Numbered from the stretch's first letter, positions 34,169-45,749 are shown. The stretch: 64,000 nt of DNA from Nemertoderma westbladi (GCA_032718475.1 JAUCBJ010008197.1:53924-117923); one strand, 5' to 3'. Translations and numbers: made by a program. The notes: generated by a model from the sequence alone, not told the origin.

Positions 34169-35338
34169 AGTAAAGGCTTTTGCGGAATTAGCCGGTTATT
34201 TTCCCCGTAAAGTACTCTGTAGTTGGTTTAACAGGCATAAAAGGCCGTGTCCTTACTGTACTGGTGTTTTAGAGGACATAAAAGCCATTTCTGCTGTATG
34301 TGTACTTTAGCGGACATAATTAGCAATTCTATGATGCAATACGCCGGATCCTCTTGAAACAGTGTAGCTACCATGACGACGGCTAACAGCTGATGCTGTA
34401 CATGTGGAGCTTTCTCTTTGTTCTCTGTTCCTTCTTTGTTCGGTCGACCAATCAGAGCGTTTTTTGCCTCTGTGTTGGAGATTGTATACGGAAACTCGTG
34501 GAGTTGAGTCAGTATGTGATTTTGTCCACAGCCTAGAACACCGGCTTTGGAACCTCCGTGTTTCAGTCTTTAGCCCAACATTAGTAGGCTTAATTATAGA
34601 ACGTATAATCTGTTATCTCACTCACGAACCATAACATACAAACTAATCATATTGTCAACTACAAACACCGCATTTTTACTGCTATTTACTGTCGGTTATT
34701 CATTATATTTGTTGATGGAATATTATATTTGGAATACTGATAAATAATCAGACACCCCAATCTTCTTGATATACTAAAGGTTAGAGAGACCGGTTACATA
34801 TAACGATTGCGACTTACATTAAGTGGTTTGAAGTGAATCTAATGCTATTTTATAGGCCCTACATGTATTGTCTGTTGTTCTCTTTATATGTGACTAAAAT
34901 TAGTGAAGGTCGGCAGATCAGTGTGCAGCATTGTGCAGTATTGTGTATGATTGTGACTGATAACAAAGCATCTCCTAAAGAATGCGCCATATACGTGAAT
35001 CTATAGCCATCCCGTTGTGTCTAGTTTAAGTCATAACTCTGTTTACATATTTAGAGCGCCACGTCCTAAAGGAACTGTTAATATTTCCCGAAAGTGAATA
35101 ATATTTGTCAGAGATTATATATTACGATCAGTCGAATAATACAGTAGGCCTACCCCGCAATACGATTAGGCTTCCGAATCCAGTCTCCCGGGTATATCCA
35201 GCGGGTGAATGATCGCGCATAGACTGGCTTCGGCTAATGTAGTGTATCAAATACTTGTCATAGGCTAAAGACGATCTATCATCTAAAAGACATCCCAATT
35301 TGGCAGGTTAAACTGCTAAAGGTCTGAAAGCGCGAACA
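34169..35338 (+). repeat. 3' LTR of BEL3
   Basis: This 1170-bp repeat is the partner of 22020-23189. Its first base differs (AG instead of TG). It is preceded by the purine tract GGGAGCGG and followed by the TSD GATGT (35339-35343). Confidence 0.94.
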
Positions 35339-35343
35339 GATGT

Positions 35344-37024
35344 CTTGCAAGGACTCTCACCTCTCCTGCAGAGAGCAATAAATCATTATAGCTCCTGGAA
35401 TCGGCTTTGCAAGGCTGTCGTGTACCTTAAGAGATGTTTCCATCATCACTATACCAGGACGAAGATCGCTAGTGATACCGCTCCAATAATATCCGAAAAG
35501 GTCCATGCTATTAAAGACCTTCCCACTTATAAGGTGTCTGATAGGTTTCTGACAGAGAAGATCAGTTACCAAGAGCATGAGGATACCAATAAGCAGATAC
35601 TGAGACTCCTGCAATGCTACGAAGATTCCGATAAGTATTTCCTGTTGTTGAGAAATCCACAGATGCGCTTAAGGGATTGTTTCTCTAGCACAATGATAGA
35701 TGGGTTAATACATGTCGGAGGGAGATTAACTAATGCTCCATTGGCCTTTGACACTAAGTTTCCCATACTTATTAGAAATCTTGAAATACAAATCAAGATG
35801 ATTGTAGATGTTCACAGTAGGCTTTACCATGCTGGTAGAGAACGAGTTCTTAGCGTAATTCGAACTCGCTATTATTTCCATAAACCCCGTAGAGCTCTGA
35901 ACCAAGTTCTTAGGAACTGTATACCCCGTAGGAAAGCATTCAATAGGCCTTTAACACAGCGAGAGGCAGAATTACCTAGGGAACGAGTAAGCTTCTATGA
36001 ACCACCCTTTACTAATACTGGTGTGGATTTATTTGGCCCTATTGAAGTATATCGTGCTAGGACTATAGTCAAGCGATGGTGTGTCATCTTTGTCTGTATG
36101 ACTTGTAGAGCGATCCATCTAGATATGGTGAACGATCTATCTACCAACAGCTTCATACTGAGTTTACGCCGACAGATCGCTCGTTTTGGAACTAGCAACA
36201 CCATGAGATCCGACAAAGGAACGAACTTCATTGGTGCCAATAATGAGATCAAAGCTTACTTGAAAGACTGGAACCAAAGACAGGTGGACGATCAGCTAAG
36301 GGTAACAGCATCTAGCTGGACCTTCCACGCCGCCGACGCCTCTTGGTGGGGAGGAAGTTGGGAGAGATTAATACGGAGCGTGAAGACTGCATTTCACTTT
36401 ATAGTGCCGTGCCGCGCGTATCTCACCGACGAACTTTTGCGGACGTTAATGGAAGAAATCGCCGCCTATCTTAACGAGAGACCGCTTATGCCAGTCTCAT
36501 CGAGTCCCGACTCCCTAGAAGCGCTGACTCCCGCGCATTTCCTACTAAAGAAACCTGTAGCCATGCTCCCGCAATCGGAAATCACGGACGGAGACGAATA
36601 CTGCCGACAAACTTGGCAACTTATGCAGTTATTATCCCGTCGTTTCGCTGACCATTTCGAAAAGCATTATCTTCCTACGCTACAACTTCGAACAAAGTGG
36701 TTTGCGCAGCAAGAAAACGTCAGCGCCGGAGACATGGTCCTTATTGTGGAATCAGATCTTCCACGTAAGAGGTGGCAGACAGGTCGTATCATCGAGACTC
36801 ATATATCCGATGATGGTTTAGTGCGATCGGTAGAACTCGTCGTCATGCGACGTAACTTTAAGAAACCTGGAATTGTATTCGAAACACAACAACTTAATCG
36901 CCCAGTTGGTCATTTATGTTTACTGGAAAGAGACCGAGAATTATCCGGAAACTATGGAAGGCAAGATACTCTTCCCACCACCACCTCCCTAATCCAACAA
37001 ACATCTAGGGACTCCTCAACGTAA
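35344..37024 (+). CDS. BEL1 integrase and C-terminal domain (end of pol)
   Basis: About 560 codons are open. They continue the BEL1 pol frame across the BEL3 insertion. Order: linker after RNase H, an HHCC zinc finger in which the second Cys is replaced by Arg ('HSRLYHAGRERV' to 'CIPRRKAF', residues about 155-198), the DDE core with Asp in 'GVDLFGP', Asp in 'RSDKGTNF' and Glu in 'WWGGSWERLI' (about 228-340), and the DUF5641-like C-terminal domain ('HYLPTLQLRTKW', 'GDMVLIVESDLPRKRW'). The enzyme inserts element cDNA into the host genome. The catalytic triad is present, but the finger substitution and the broken upstream pol make activity unlikely. The ATG shown by ORF calling at 35345 is internal to pol. 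Confidence 0.92.
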
Positions 37025-38734
37025 CATCATCTGGAGTGGGTGTGTGACTCCATTATTTTATATATTTTTATTATTTTTATATTTATGTATGTATTATTAC
37101 GTAATTTTATTATTATAATCGTTTTCTTTCATTTTATTTAGTAGAATAATATTTTAACGATTATTCAGTAGATTAGTGCAATATATATTCGTGTTTATTA
37201 CTTAATTACTTAGCATTATATATTTCGTTTAACGGCGAGAAATAATTCATTTTCTCTTTCCTTACTGTCCGTATCATACTATAAATACGTGACTACAGTA
37301 AGATGAAATGTCCGTACTTATTAAAAGTACAATACCGCCCCTACTATACTTAAGTATTATTGGTAAGTAGAGTATTAGGAATGCAAAGTTCAGATCCTCG
37401 TGTCTCGGCTAAACCAAGCTCTGGGTAGACCTTGGAAATGACTTGCCTCTTCTCACTGACATTGCTTCTTGCAATATTGCTCTCATGCCGTATATTAAAT
37501 AATACATATAGTAGCGTGATGTCCATTTAACAGTAGCGTTGAAACGCAAAATAAATCTGTTAAACCCTTTGACCATCTGAAATTCTAGTCGATTAAGATA
37601 TCGCGGCACCCACCGATATACTTGAAAGACAAAATTCTAGAATCAGTGGTTAACGTCCCCAGACATGTTCTGGAATAAATCGGTGCCCATCTTAAATATT
37701 AAATATTTAATAAATATTTATAAAATCTGTTAAAACAAATGTTTTAATAGAGTAAATGCTGATAAATTGACTCTAGAAAATCTATAAATCAAAAATCTGT
37801 TAAAATTCAGATCCTTTAAAATTCTAGTCAATTAAGATATCGTAGCACTTACCGATACTCTTAAAAAGACAAAATTCCTAGAATTAAGGATCCTAGTCCC
37901 CAGACATGTTCTGGAATAAAATTTTAATATCAAATAATAAAATTTACGGGAATAAATTTTAAATTCATATCCTCTCATGAATTTGATAAATTGTCATTTT
38001 ATACAATTTATAACATTCCCAAAATTCCATTAATTAATAGATCATGGGAGCGGAGATTCACCCTATTAAGTATATTAGTGTGCGAGAATCTCCAATGTAT
38101 AGTCAATAGCCGATAAAATTCATAAAATCATGTATAAAGGGGAATATTGACAATTAAAGAATTACTATTAAATAGCATCCCAGATCTGTATGCATGAGAA
38201 TTACCCTAATTCTACTGCTAGCTTTCCATAATGTCACCATAGCAACAACCACGCTAGAATTAGAAGCGAGTTAAAAGAACAATAGAAAGCTTGCCCCATT
38301 GAATAGCATGCAAAATAAATAGCACCCTGCTAGTATCCAGGGATACATAATAATAACATGGCATTCTGGAAGGCACTTGACTAATGGACAAATGGCCCGA
38401 ATGTGTACAATTTGTGACAGGAGTGTGGAATTTGTGTATTTATAGATGAATGTTACTACTAAAGTGTGTTTACAGTAGTGAGTCGCAGTTGTGAAAGTTA
38501 CCCTGCCTCTGTAGCAAGAACCTCCAGTAATTCTAAGCCCTTGGGACGGACAGTGGAGTGACTCGCGCTGGTTATTGTTGTCATTGTGTAGCTACTACGT
38601 TGGCGAGAGGCACAGCGACGACAGTACATCAGCGCTGAGGATCTTGTGCTGTCCGGGGGCATTGAGGGGGAGGCAGCGACGACCGCTGGCCTACATATCA
38701 TTAATTATAATATCGATAAACTCATATAGCAGCT
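37025..38734 (+). other. BEL1 spacer between pol and third ORF
   Basis: This 1.7-kb AT-rich spacer has a roughly 240-bp spaced duplication around 37590-37680 and 37835-37920 ('AGATATCG' and 'CCCCAGACATGTTCTGGAAT' motifs). The last 300 bp are less AT-rich and may hold a promoter or splice acceptor for the third ORF. No supported gene was seen. Confidence 0.6.
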
Positions 38735-40252
38735 ATGACTGAGTTGATAGAAGATGATCTTGGTATCAGGGAGCAATATACCCTACCATTGCAAGCGTTT
38801 GTTGATAGTTTAATAAGTGGCGACGCTAGTCAACCTACTATGGAGGATGATGGCCGTTATATCGAACCGCCAATGTCAAAGGAACAGCTCACGCGTGAAT
38901 TGGACTATAGAAAATTCACCGCTCGCTATACGCATCGTAATGGTACGTATATGGACTTCTTAACTACTGGTCATCCTATCGATTTACACGATACGGACGA
39001 TGTAGACACTGAAAGGGAAATGATTCTATTTAAATATCATACCCAGCGGAGTCGGAATGATAAACTGAGAATTGAACACGAAAATTCTATTCGAAACCGA
39101 CTCGAGAGAGAAGATGTTGAAGAGCCGGATAAACGCAATGACTTCAACGAATATTTGGTATTCTTAAGAGAAACATATCTCAATGTAGCCAGTCAGCAAA
39201 ATTTAGAAACTCGATATCCTCAAGGTATACATCATAACCCTATGATAGAACTCAAACGACTCTATTTCACTATGATGTATCTTACCGCCAATCGACCACT
39301 ACCTGTTGTACCGGATAGCTTCGAACAGATGGAGGAATATTGTAAAACTGGAGAAAGATCACCCGCCTTTCCCCTACAAGACGTGCGTCTTTGGTATTAT
39401 TGCGATGAATGCCCTAGACCCAACCAACAAACGGAAAGACATAAACATCCGCGGAGACGTTGCGCTAAACACAGTTTTACTCGCTATACTTACGGGAGTT
39501 TCGAGCGAAACTTGTTCGATGTATCACCCACGCTCGCTCGACTCAAACGATCCTTAAATAAACCGATGATCAGAGTTCCGGAATACTCGGTCAGACCTCC
39601 TCATTCCCTGGTGAGACCTCAGACTCTTGATCCTAATAGTATGACGGATCCTCCTGAACTGTACTTATTGTTCAAGGATCTAGTGTTACCCGAACAATTA
39701 GTCAGTGGCACTCCGGTTGTGGGCTCCCTAGATATTCGCCCATCCTACCTAGCCGGATTGGGACGCGGACATTTAATATCGCCGTTCAACCCGTATAATC
39801 GTCCCGGTTTAACCCCGATACAACCCGTCACCGAAGTGGAGGAGAGCGTTGTACGAAACGCGTTAGACGCTATTCGGCAAAAGATCGGAAAAGGAACTTA
39901 CGATTGTTTAGATAAACGTAAATTGCAGCAGCAAGTCCAAGCGGTAAAAGAATTAGCTTTACCTCAGTTCGATCGGGAAATCCAGAATCTCGAGGAAGAC
40001 ATCGAACTTGGACGAACCTACTCTCTGCAAGAGTTTTTGGACGAACGCTTCCAACGACAAGTGGAGGAAAATCAGCTCAAGGAGAAGCATATCGAAATGG
40101 ACGAGAGAGAAGAAGCAGCTTTAGCCCAGCCAGAAGCTCAAATCCTTATGACTGATCTCTATTCCAAAACCATTATTCATCCTTCAATGGTTCCCCATTT
40201 CGGAGACAAACTCTTCGCCACGGTACAACCCAACCGGTTGATATCAACCTAA
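38735..40252 (+). CDS. BEL1 third ORF (ORF3), 505 codons, unknown function
   Basis: This is a long intact ORF between integrase and 3' LTR, a position where some elements carry env. It shows no signal peptide and no membrane segment, so an envelope protein is unlikely. Visible features: an acidic N-terminus, a Cys/His cluster at residues 223-246 (C223, C226, H236, H238, C243, H246) that could bind zinc, a Pro-rich middle (about 280-390) and a charged coiled-coil-like region (about 400-485). The start is the first ATG in frame. A one-base shift near the stop would extend it by about 80 residues to the LTR. I recognise no family. It may be a nucleic acid binding accessory protein. Confidence 0.75.
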   Translation: MTELIEDDLGIREQYTLPLQAFVDSLISGDASQPTMEDDGRYIEPPMSKEQLTRELDYRKFTARYTHRNGTYMDFLTTGHPIDLHDTDDVDTEREMILFKYHTQRSRNDKLRIEHENSIRNRLEREDVEEPDKRNDFNEYLVFLRETYLNVASQQNLETRYPQGIHHNPMIELKRLYFTMMYLTANRPLPVVPDSFEQMEEYCKTGERSPAFPLQDVRLWYYCDECPRPNQQTERHKHPRRRCAKHSFTRYTYGSFERNLFDVSPTLARLKRSLNKPMIRVPEYSVRPPHSLVRPQTLDPNSMTDPPELYLLFKDLVLPEQLVSGTPVVGSLDIRPSYLAGLGRGHLISPFNPYNRPGLTPIQPVTEVEESVVRNALDAIRQKIGKGTYDCLDKRKLQQQVQAVKELALPQFDREIQNLEEDIELGRTYSLQEFLDERFQRQVEENQLKEKHIEMDEREEAALAQPEAQILMTDLYSKTIIHPSMVPHFGDKLFATVQPNRLIST

Positions 40253-40488
40253 GATCTAGAGATCTTATCGCTGACGCTCCTATGTTACGACGTCCGCCAA
40301 TCGAGGCCGCTCGTGTCGACGGTATACTCGTTGAACCTCCGGACAATCGAGCGGATCTTGTCCGTCGTATGGTACATGAGGTCAACCTACGCACTAGACC
40401 TTTACCGAACTCATCAACGCAATGCGCAGAATACTCTAAAATAGCCCTAAATTTATCCAACTACGCGACGGGAAGGAATTGGAGCTGG
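40253..40488 (+). pseudogene. Frameshifted C-terminal extension of BEL1 ORF3
   Basis: In the frame one base off from ORF3, codons stay open from the ORF3 stop through 40282-40488 with protein-like sequence ('RADLVRRMVHEVNLR'). They run up to the purine tract (40471-40488) before the LTR. This suggests the original ORF3 was about 80 residues longer, or uses a programmed shift. Confidence 0.5.
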
Positions 40489-41528
40489 TGTGACGAGATC
40501 TATCAGCTGATTCTTTGTGGACGTGGAATTTTTCTTTGTTCTGCCTCATTCAGCCAATCAGAGCAATTTTCCCTTTATGTCTGACAGAGGCCTATGGAAA
40601 CCCGCGCAATGCATTACGGTCTTTGTTTACCTTTTTTCTGAGCCTCAGAACCAGCTCGGAATTCTCTGTGCTTCTGTGTGGAAGTTTCAGACTTTAGCAT
40701 AGGGACATCAGATGGCTTTGATTATAAGAACGTAAATCTATTACCCCACCTACCCAACCAACTAACCTACAAAACCAACCTACATATCAAACCACCCATC
40801 CGACCACTGATACTTCCCAAACCAAAACTGCAACACATACTGACTGTTCACCGCATTATTTTACCTTTGTTTACGGTCTGTTATTAATTGTTGTTATATT
40901 AATGGATATTGCTGTTATATTTGGAGAATACCGATAAATAATCATATAACCCCCAATCTTCTTGATTACTGAAGGTAAGAGGAACAGGTTTACCGGTAGC
41001 AACTGCGACTTACATAATATTGGTTTTGTGTGAATTAAATGCTATTTCATAATCCCTACGTGTGTCAGTTGCAATCCTCCTTATATATGATCAAATTCAG
41101 TGATGGTTGGCAGATTAGTGTGAAGTAGTGTGAAGTAGTGTGAAGGTAATAAAGCATCTCCTAAAGAATGCGCTATTTACAAAACTCTGTGGCCATCTAG
41201 TTGTGATTAGTATAAGTCATAACTCTGTCTTCATACTTAAAGCGCCACGTCCTAAAGGAACTGTTAATATTTCCCCGAAAGTAAATATATTTGTCAGAGA
41301 TTATATAGTAGTGATCAATCAAATAATACAGTAGGTCTACACTGCAATAATTCTCAAAGCATCCGAATCCAGTCTCCCAAAACCGTGGGTGATAGGTCGC
41401 GCACGGACTGGCTTCGGCTGATGTAACTTCAGTACATTAGGTAATTGTTAAATGCTAAAGTTGATTTATAAACAAGAGGACAACTAAAATTGGCAGGTTA
41501 AACTGCTAAAGGTCTAAAAGCGCGAACA
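40489..41528 (+). repeat. 3' LTR of BEL1
   Basis: This 1040-bp sequence begins TGTGACGAG after a purine tract and ends GCGCGAACA. It is a diverged relative of the BEL3 LTR, with shared 'CCAATCAGAGC', 'ATAAATAATCA' and 'GGCAGGTTAAACTGCTAAAGG' type blocks. The TSD is probably TCCTT (41529-41533), but the left copy is outside the window. Confidence 0.88.
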
Positions 41529-42985
41529 TCCTTTAAGATGCGTCTCAAGAAAGTCATGGGCTGTCCACCATGCTTATTCACTCCATGAGGCTGCCAAAGT
41601 ACAAGATTATGCATTGGCTGGTCTTCACGGCGAAGCAATGTCCTGCAAAGCGGAGGCGATTTTGTTCTAGTGTCAAGCTTGGGGAAACCAATGAGACACC
41701 TCCAATGTTATATAGTGTCTGGTTGGAGATGTGTGCATTGTACTTGACACAATGAACCCGGCGTAGCATTCTTGTGAATGTGCCATCCAGAGATTTGGTG
41801 TCCTCAGCAGTTAGAGCCCAGCATGGACTCCCATAGAGGAGTACTGGAACTACTGCTGCTCTAAATAACCGGACCTTAAGTTTCCGATTAATTCTCGGTG
41901 ACTTCCAAATCCTGGAAAGCCTATTCAAGGCTACCCATGCCTTTCCCTTACGTATTCGAAGGTCCTCACCTGACTTCCGGATCCATGATTCCAGGTAACA
42001 GAAGTCATCCACATGCTCAAGCATACCATCTTTTGAGCTTATGCTCATCCGATCAGAGACTTGCTGAGGACTTTCAAAGTTAACTGTCAAAATTTTGGTC
42101 TTTCTGGAGTTAATAAAAAGACCAACACTAGAAGCAGCATGTTCTAATGAGCTGAGGAGCCGTTGGGCTCCCTCTAGTGATTCTGAGAGTACTCCTAAGT
42201 CATCAGCAAAGTCTAGATCAGTTAGGTACTTGGCAGGATTTCCTCGACTTCTGGAGCCAGTAGGTGGAGTTATTATCACCCCATCATCATTATGATGATC
42301 TAAGGATATGCGTAGAACATAGTCAACAACAATTATGAACAAGAATGGTGCAAGTGTGTCTCCCTGGAGGACGCCCCATAACACTTCAAATGGTTCTGTG
42401 TCACCATCAACAGTAGACACAAATGTTGTCGAACCATCGTATACTGATCTGATTGCTGCAATAATTTCATAAGGAATCCCATATAATGAAAGTATGCTGA
42501 ACATACGTGAGCGAGAGACTGAATCAAAGGCCTTGAAGAAGTCAACAAAGATAACAGCCAGATGCCTGTCTTTCTTTTTTGATAACTCTTCAATTATCCT
42601 TCTAAGTGCCAAAATGGGCTCTATGGTCCCACGACCTTTATGGAACCCATTCTGATTTCCACGGAGCAGTCTCTCAATGGGATCCCTGATGCGATTTAAT
42701 AGAATTCTATTGTATAGTTTTGCAGCAATCGAGATCAATGAGATTCCCCGAAAAGAACCATAGAGTGTTAGGTTGCCCTTCGTGGGAATTGGCACCAACT
42801 TATTTGTTTTCATTTCTTGAGGGACTCTTGTTGTACGGTACATGTCTACTATGATGGGATAGATGAGCTTTAAACACTCAGGTATTTTTGAGCTTTAAAC
42901 ACTCAGGTATTTTAAAGACCTCAGGGGGAACACCATCTACTCTACTGGCACGATTTGTCTTAATGCTCTTTGCAGCAGCTCTTAA
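41529..42985 (-). pseudogene. LINE-B: LINE reverse transcriptase copy, target of BEL1
   Basis: Most of a LINE RT is readable on the minus strand (42843-41578): 'FRGISLISIAAKLYNRIL', 'GNQNGFHKGRGT', 'FVDFFKAFDS', 'GVLQGDTLAP' and the catalytic FADD ('DFADDLGVL', near 42200), then the post-RT tail shared with LINE-A. A one-base deletion in the 'FAGHCF' segment near 41640 breaks the end. The 3' end is cut at 41529 by BEL1 and would continue left of the window. The 5' part carries a 24-bp tandem duplication (about 42867-42914). RT copies LINE RNA at the nicked target; this copy is dead. Confidence 0.9.
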
Positions 42986-44490
42986 CCTAAACAATAAACG
43001 ATAAAATTACCAATTGAGAGAAAGGAGCAGGTTACAGACAGAGGCGGGCCTTTCTAACCAAAACAATAAACAGTCACTTTACCAATTCAGGGAAAGGAGC
43101 AGGTTTACAGAGGCGGGATTTTCTAACCAAAACAATAAACTATGTCATGAACATAACAATAAACTATGTCATGAACATTTGAGGGAATGGGACAGCTTAA
43201 AGAGACTTTGGCCTATTAATTATTTAAAATGGAAGAAGTCACAAATACTGTTTATGAAAATTGAGATTGAAAGAACGTCTTTTTTATCAAATGCGCTAAC
43301 AGCTTCGCTCGCGTTTCTTTGCATTTTGTACTGTTAGAATGAAAAAATTTCGCTCACTTTGAGTTTTGCTCGCATTTCTTTATCATTTTGCACTGTTAGA
43401 ATTAAAAAATTTCGCTCACTTTGAGTTTGCTCGCGTTTCTTTTTCATTTTGCACTGTTAGGATGAAACAATTTCGCTCACTTTGAGTTTTGCTCGCGTTT
43501 CTTTTTCATTTTGCAATGTTAGAATGAAAAAATTTCGCTCACTTTGAGTTTTGCTCGCGTTTCTTTTTCATTTTGCACTGTTAGAATGAAAAAATTTCGC
43601 TCACTTTGAGTTTTGCTCGCGTTTCTTTTTCATTTTGCACTGTTAGAATGAAAAAATTTCGCTCACTTTGAGTTTTGCTCGCGTTTCTTTTTCATTTTGC
43701 AATGTTAATGAAAAAGTTTTGCTCGCCTCGCTCGCGTATGTTTTTCGTTTACATTGTTAAAATGCGGTGTAAGCGTTTTTCGGTGCATGCGCGGTATATT
43801 GTCCAATATTGCGCGGATGAAAAATTGTGCGCAGGCGTTGTGCGCGGTTCAGTGATGGTTTGCAGCCTGGCTGTCTGACTGTAGAACAGTCTATTTTATT
43901 TATAGAGTATGAAAAACCTATAAACTAGAAATAATTATACAGCAGTACTGCGATACGGGCTCTATCCAGTCTGCCAGTTTTGGGGGCATTTCAGAGTTCC
44001 TGTAGGCCGATTCATCTGACTGTCTGACTGTTGATTCTCAATTAAATTTTGTTTTATATTCTACAATATTCCTAACTCTCATTTATCAGTTTATTGTTTT
44101 GGTTCGTTTCAACTCACCTCTGTAACCTGCTCCTTTACCTACCTGCCTGGGAGGTTTTGGAGACCCACAAACAGGATAATCCCGCGATACATATTATATT
44201 ATGATGTCAGTATGTAATGTCGTAAAATTATGGTCTTAGTTGTAGTATACATTTTCAATAGCATTCTGTAATAAGCTCCTTTCCTTCAATAGGTAACAAA
44301 TATCGTGTATAATTGTTTTGGCTAGAAAAGCCCGCCTTTGTAACCAGCTCCTTTCCTGTATTGTTATATAACAAGATCGCTTATTGTATTGGTTAGAATA
44401 GCCTGGCTCTGTAACCTGTTCCTTTCCCGCAATTGGTATCGGGGTCGTTTATTGTTTTGGTTACAAAACCAGCCTCTGTAAAAGCTATTC
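42986..44490. mobile_element. Foldback-like element with inverted terminal repeat arrays
   Basis: The left end carries two direct copies of a unit of about 85 bp with AACAATAAAC, ACCAATTGAG, GAAAGGAGCAGGTTACAGA and GGCGGGC motifs (42986-43140). The right end carries at least three copies in inverse orientation (about 44090-44475). Between them are a 62-bp array (43325-43760) and unique sequence. Repeated subunits inside long inverted termini are typical of foldback transposons. I could not fix exact ends or a TSD. Confidence 0.6.
43325..43760. repeat. 62-bp tandem repeat, about 7 copies
   Basis: The unit contains AAAAAATTTCGCTCACTTTG, then AGTTTTGCTCGCGTTTC, then TTTTTCATTTTGCACTGTTA. Six nearly identical copies start around 43336-43645 and degenerate copies flank them. 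Confidence 0.93.
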
Positions 44491-45212
44491 CATCAATTGG
44501 CATTGTCGGACTACAGTAAGAAAGGTACGGTACCGGTACGTATAGTATTATGGGTAATTATTTTTACACTAGCTATGACGCCTATGGTCTAGCCCCTTTC
44601 ATAATATGACAAGGGTCTGACAGTGCCAAAACTACAGTCGCAGTTGTACACTGTACATTAATATACAGTGTACAATACTGCAATACACTGTACAGTGTGT
44701 TGTAATGGAAAGATGACAATTTGAATTAACCTCAGATCGAATTAGAAGCGAATTATATTATATATTGAATATTGTGAAATTAATTGCTTCATCTATACCT
44801 ATAAAAATCAAATTATGTCTGTCTCTCTCTCTCTCATAGGGGCATCCAATCAAAGCATCATATGAGCCAACTCCTCATCATCGGACCAATACCAACATTC
44901 CTAAAGTTAGGCATCTCCCTTATTGGCTATATAATGTAAAGGTTAATGGAAAATTCCACTGATATATAATCCAAGTGTCAACTACGAATCCGGGGCTCAT
45001 TATAACAACCTATACTGGACAGAGCAACGTATTTGGGACAAGAGCTGGTTGAGGTATATGTACAGTGGAAATTCCCATTCTAAATAAGGGCATTTGGAAT
45101 ACTTGTTCCCTAGTTATGGTTAAAGATATACTGTGGGTGCCTTGCAAATGGCCTGTAAGACTGTGATGCATTATAGGCTATAGTGTCATCATAGTCACGT
45201 TATTTAATTTCA
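44491..45212. other. Intergenic, no gene seen
   Basis: This is AT-rich DNA with palindromic 'TACAGTGTACA' motifs (44640-44700) and a short TC microsatellite near 44820. No coding signal was found. Confidence 0.5.
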
Positions 45213-45298
45213 TGTGCAATTTATTCATATTGTGCAATTTATTCATGTTGTGCAATTTATTCATTGTGCAATTTATTCATGTTGTGCAATTTATTCAC
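45213..45298. repeat. 16-18-bp tandem repeat
   Basis: Five copies of TGTGCAATTTATTCAT with an optional two-base extension. Confidence 0.93.
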
Positions 45299-45424
45299 TT
45301 ATAATAAATCTAAATACATGTGTATAATAATAATTAAATGGCAATCAAATTATTGATATCGCAACCTCATCCCCCAGACTCAACTTCATCCCAAATAGTC
45401 CTTAATAAGTCTTAAATTTGACTC

Positions 45425-45749
45425 AAATAGGTTGTTTGTGTCCCATATAGGGTGTTTGTGTCCCAAATAGCGTGTGACTTTCTCAAAATGATTTTAAATA
45501 GTTTCTAAATCTCATGGAATACTCAAAAGAATATAGAATTCACTACCATAGGTTTGATTTCAATTTGTCCCAAATGGTTGTTTTAGTCCCATATAGGGTG
45601 TTTGTGTACCGTATAGGATGTGAATTGCTTATAATGATTTCAAATATTTTCTAAATGTAATGGAATACTCAAAAGAATATAGAATTCACTATCATAGCTT
45701 TAATTTAAATTTGTCCCAAATAGGTTGTTTATGTCCCATATAGGGTGTT
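45425..45749. repeat. 146-bp tandem repeat, 2.2 copies
   Basis: Units start at 45425, 45572 and 45718 and share GTCCCATATAGGGTGTTT and GGAATACTCAAAAGAATATA. The third copy is cut by the LINE-C fragment. Confidence 0.9.

Larger units (their letters stand above)
22020..35338 (+). mobile_element. BEL3: BEL/Pao element nested in BEL1 pol
   Basis: The LTRs are 1170 bp each (22020-23189 and 34169-35338), with TSD GATGT at 22015-22019 and 35339-35343. About five differences between LTRs were seen, so the insertion is recent. The order is 5' LTR, 2.3-kb leader, gag (25501), protease-RT-partial RNase H (to 30888), a 2.9-kb repeat-rich non-coding block, a basic ORF ending at 34090, a purine tract and the 3' LTR. 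Integrase is missing. BEL1 and BEL3 share strong similarity in gag, pol and the LTR 3' half, so they are sister subfamilies. The target lies in BEL1 pol between RNase H and integrase. Confidence 0.94.
1..41528 (+). mobile_element. BEL1: BEL/Pao LTR retrotransposon, 5' end outside window, interrupted by two other elements
   Basis: The pieces of one plus-strand BEL/Pao element are spread over 41.5 kb: Gag C-terminus (1-1083), Gag end, protease, RT and RNase H (18467-22019), integrase (35344-37024), a third ORF (38735-40252) and a 3' LTR (40489-41528). The gaps are filled by a Gypsy element (1084-18461, TSD AGCGG) and by BEL3 (22020-35338, TSD GATGT). At the BEL3 site the pol frame continues across the removed insertion. 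The 3' LTR ends in ..GCGCGAACA and then meets LINE sequence at 41529, so BEL1 itself sits in a LINE. Without its insertions it is at least 10.8 kb. The 5' LTR and start of gag lie left of the window. Several stops and frameshifts show it is dead. Confidence 0.9.

Noticed and set aside
35344-37024. Assigning this integrase to BEL3
   Set aside because: It lies outside the BEL3 3' LTR and TSD, and its frame joins the BEL1 segment ending at 22019.
38735-40252. Envelope gene for BEL1 ORF3
   Set aside because: No signal peptide, membrane anchor, glycosylation cluster or furin site pattern supports it.
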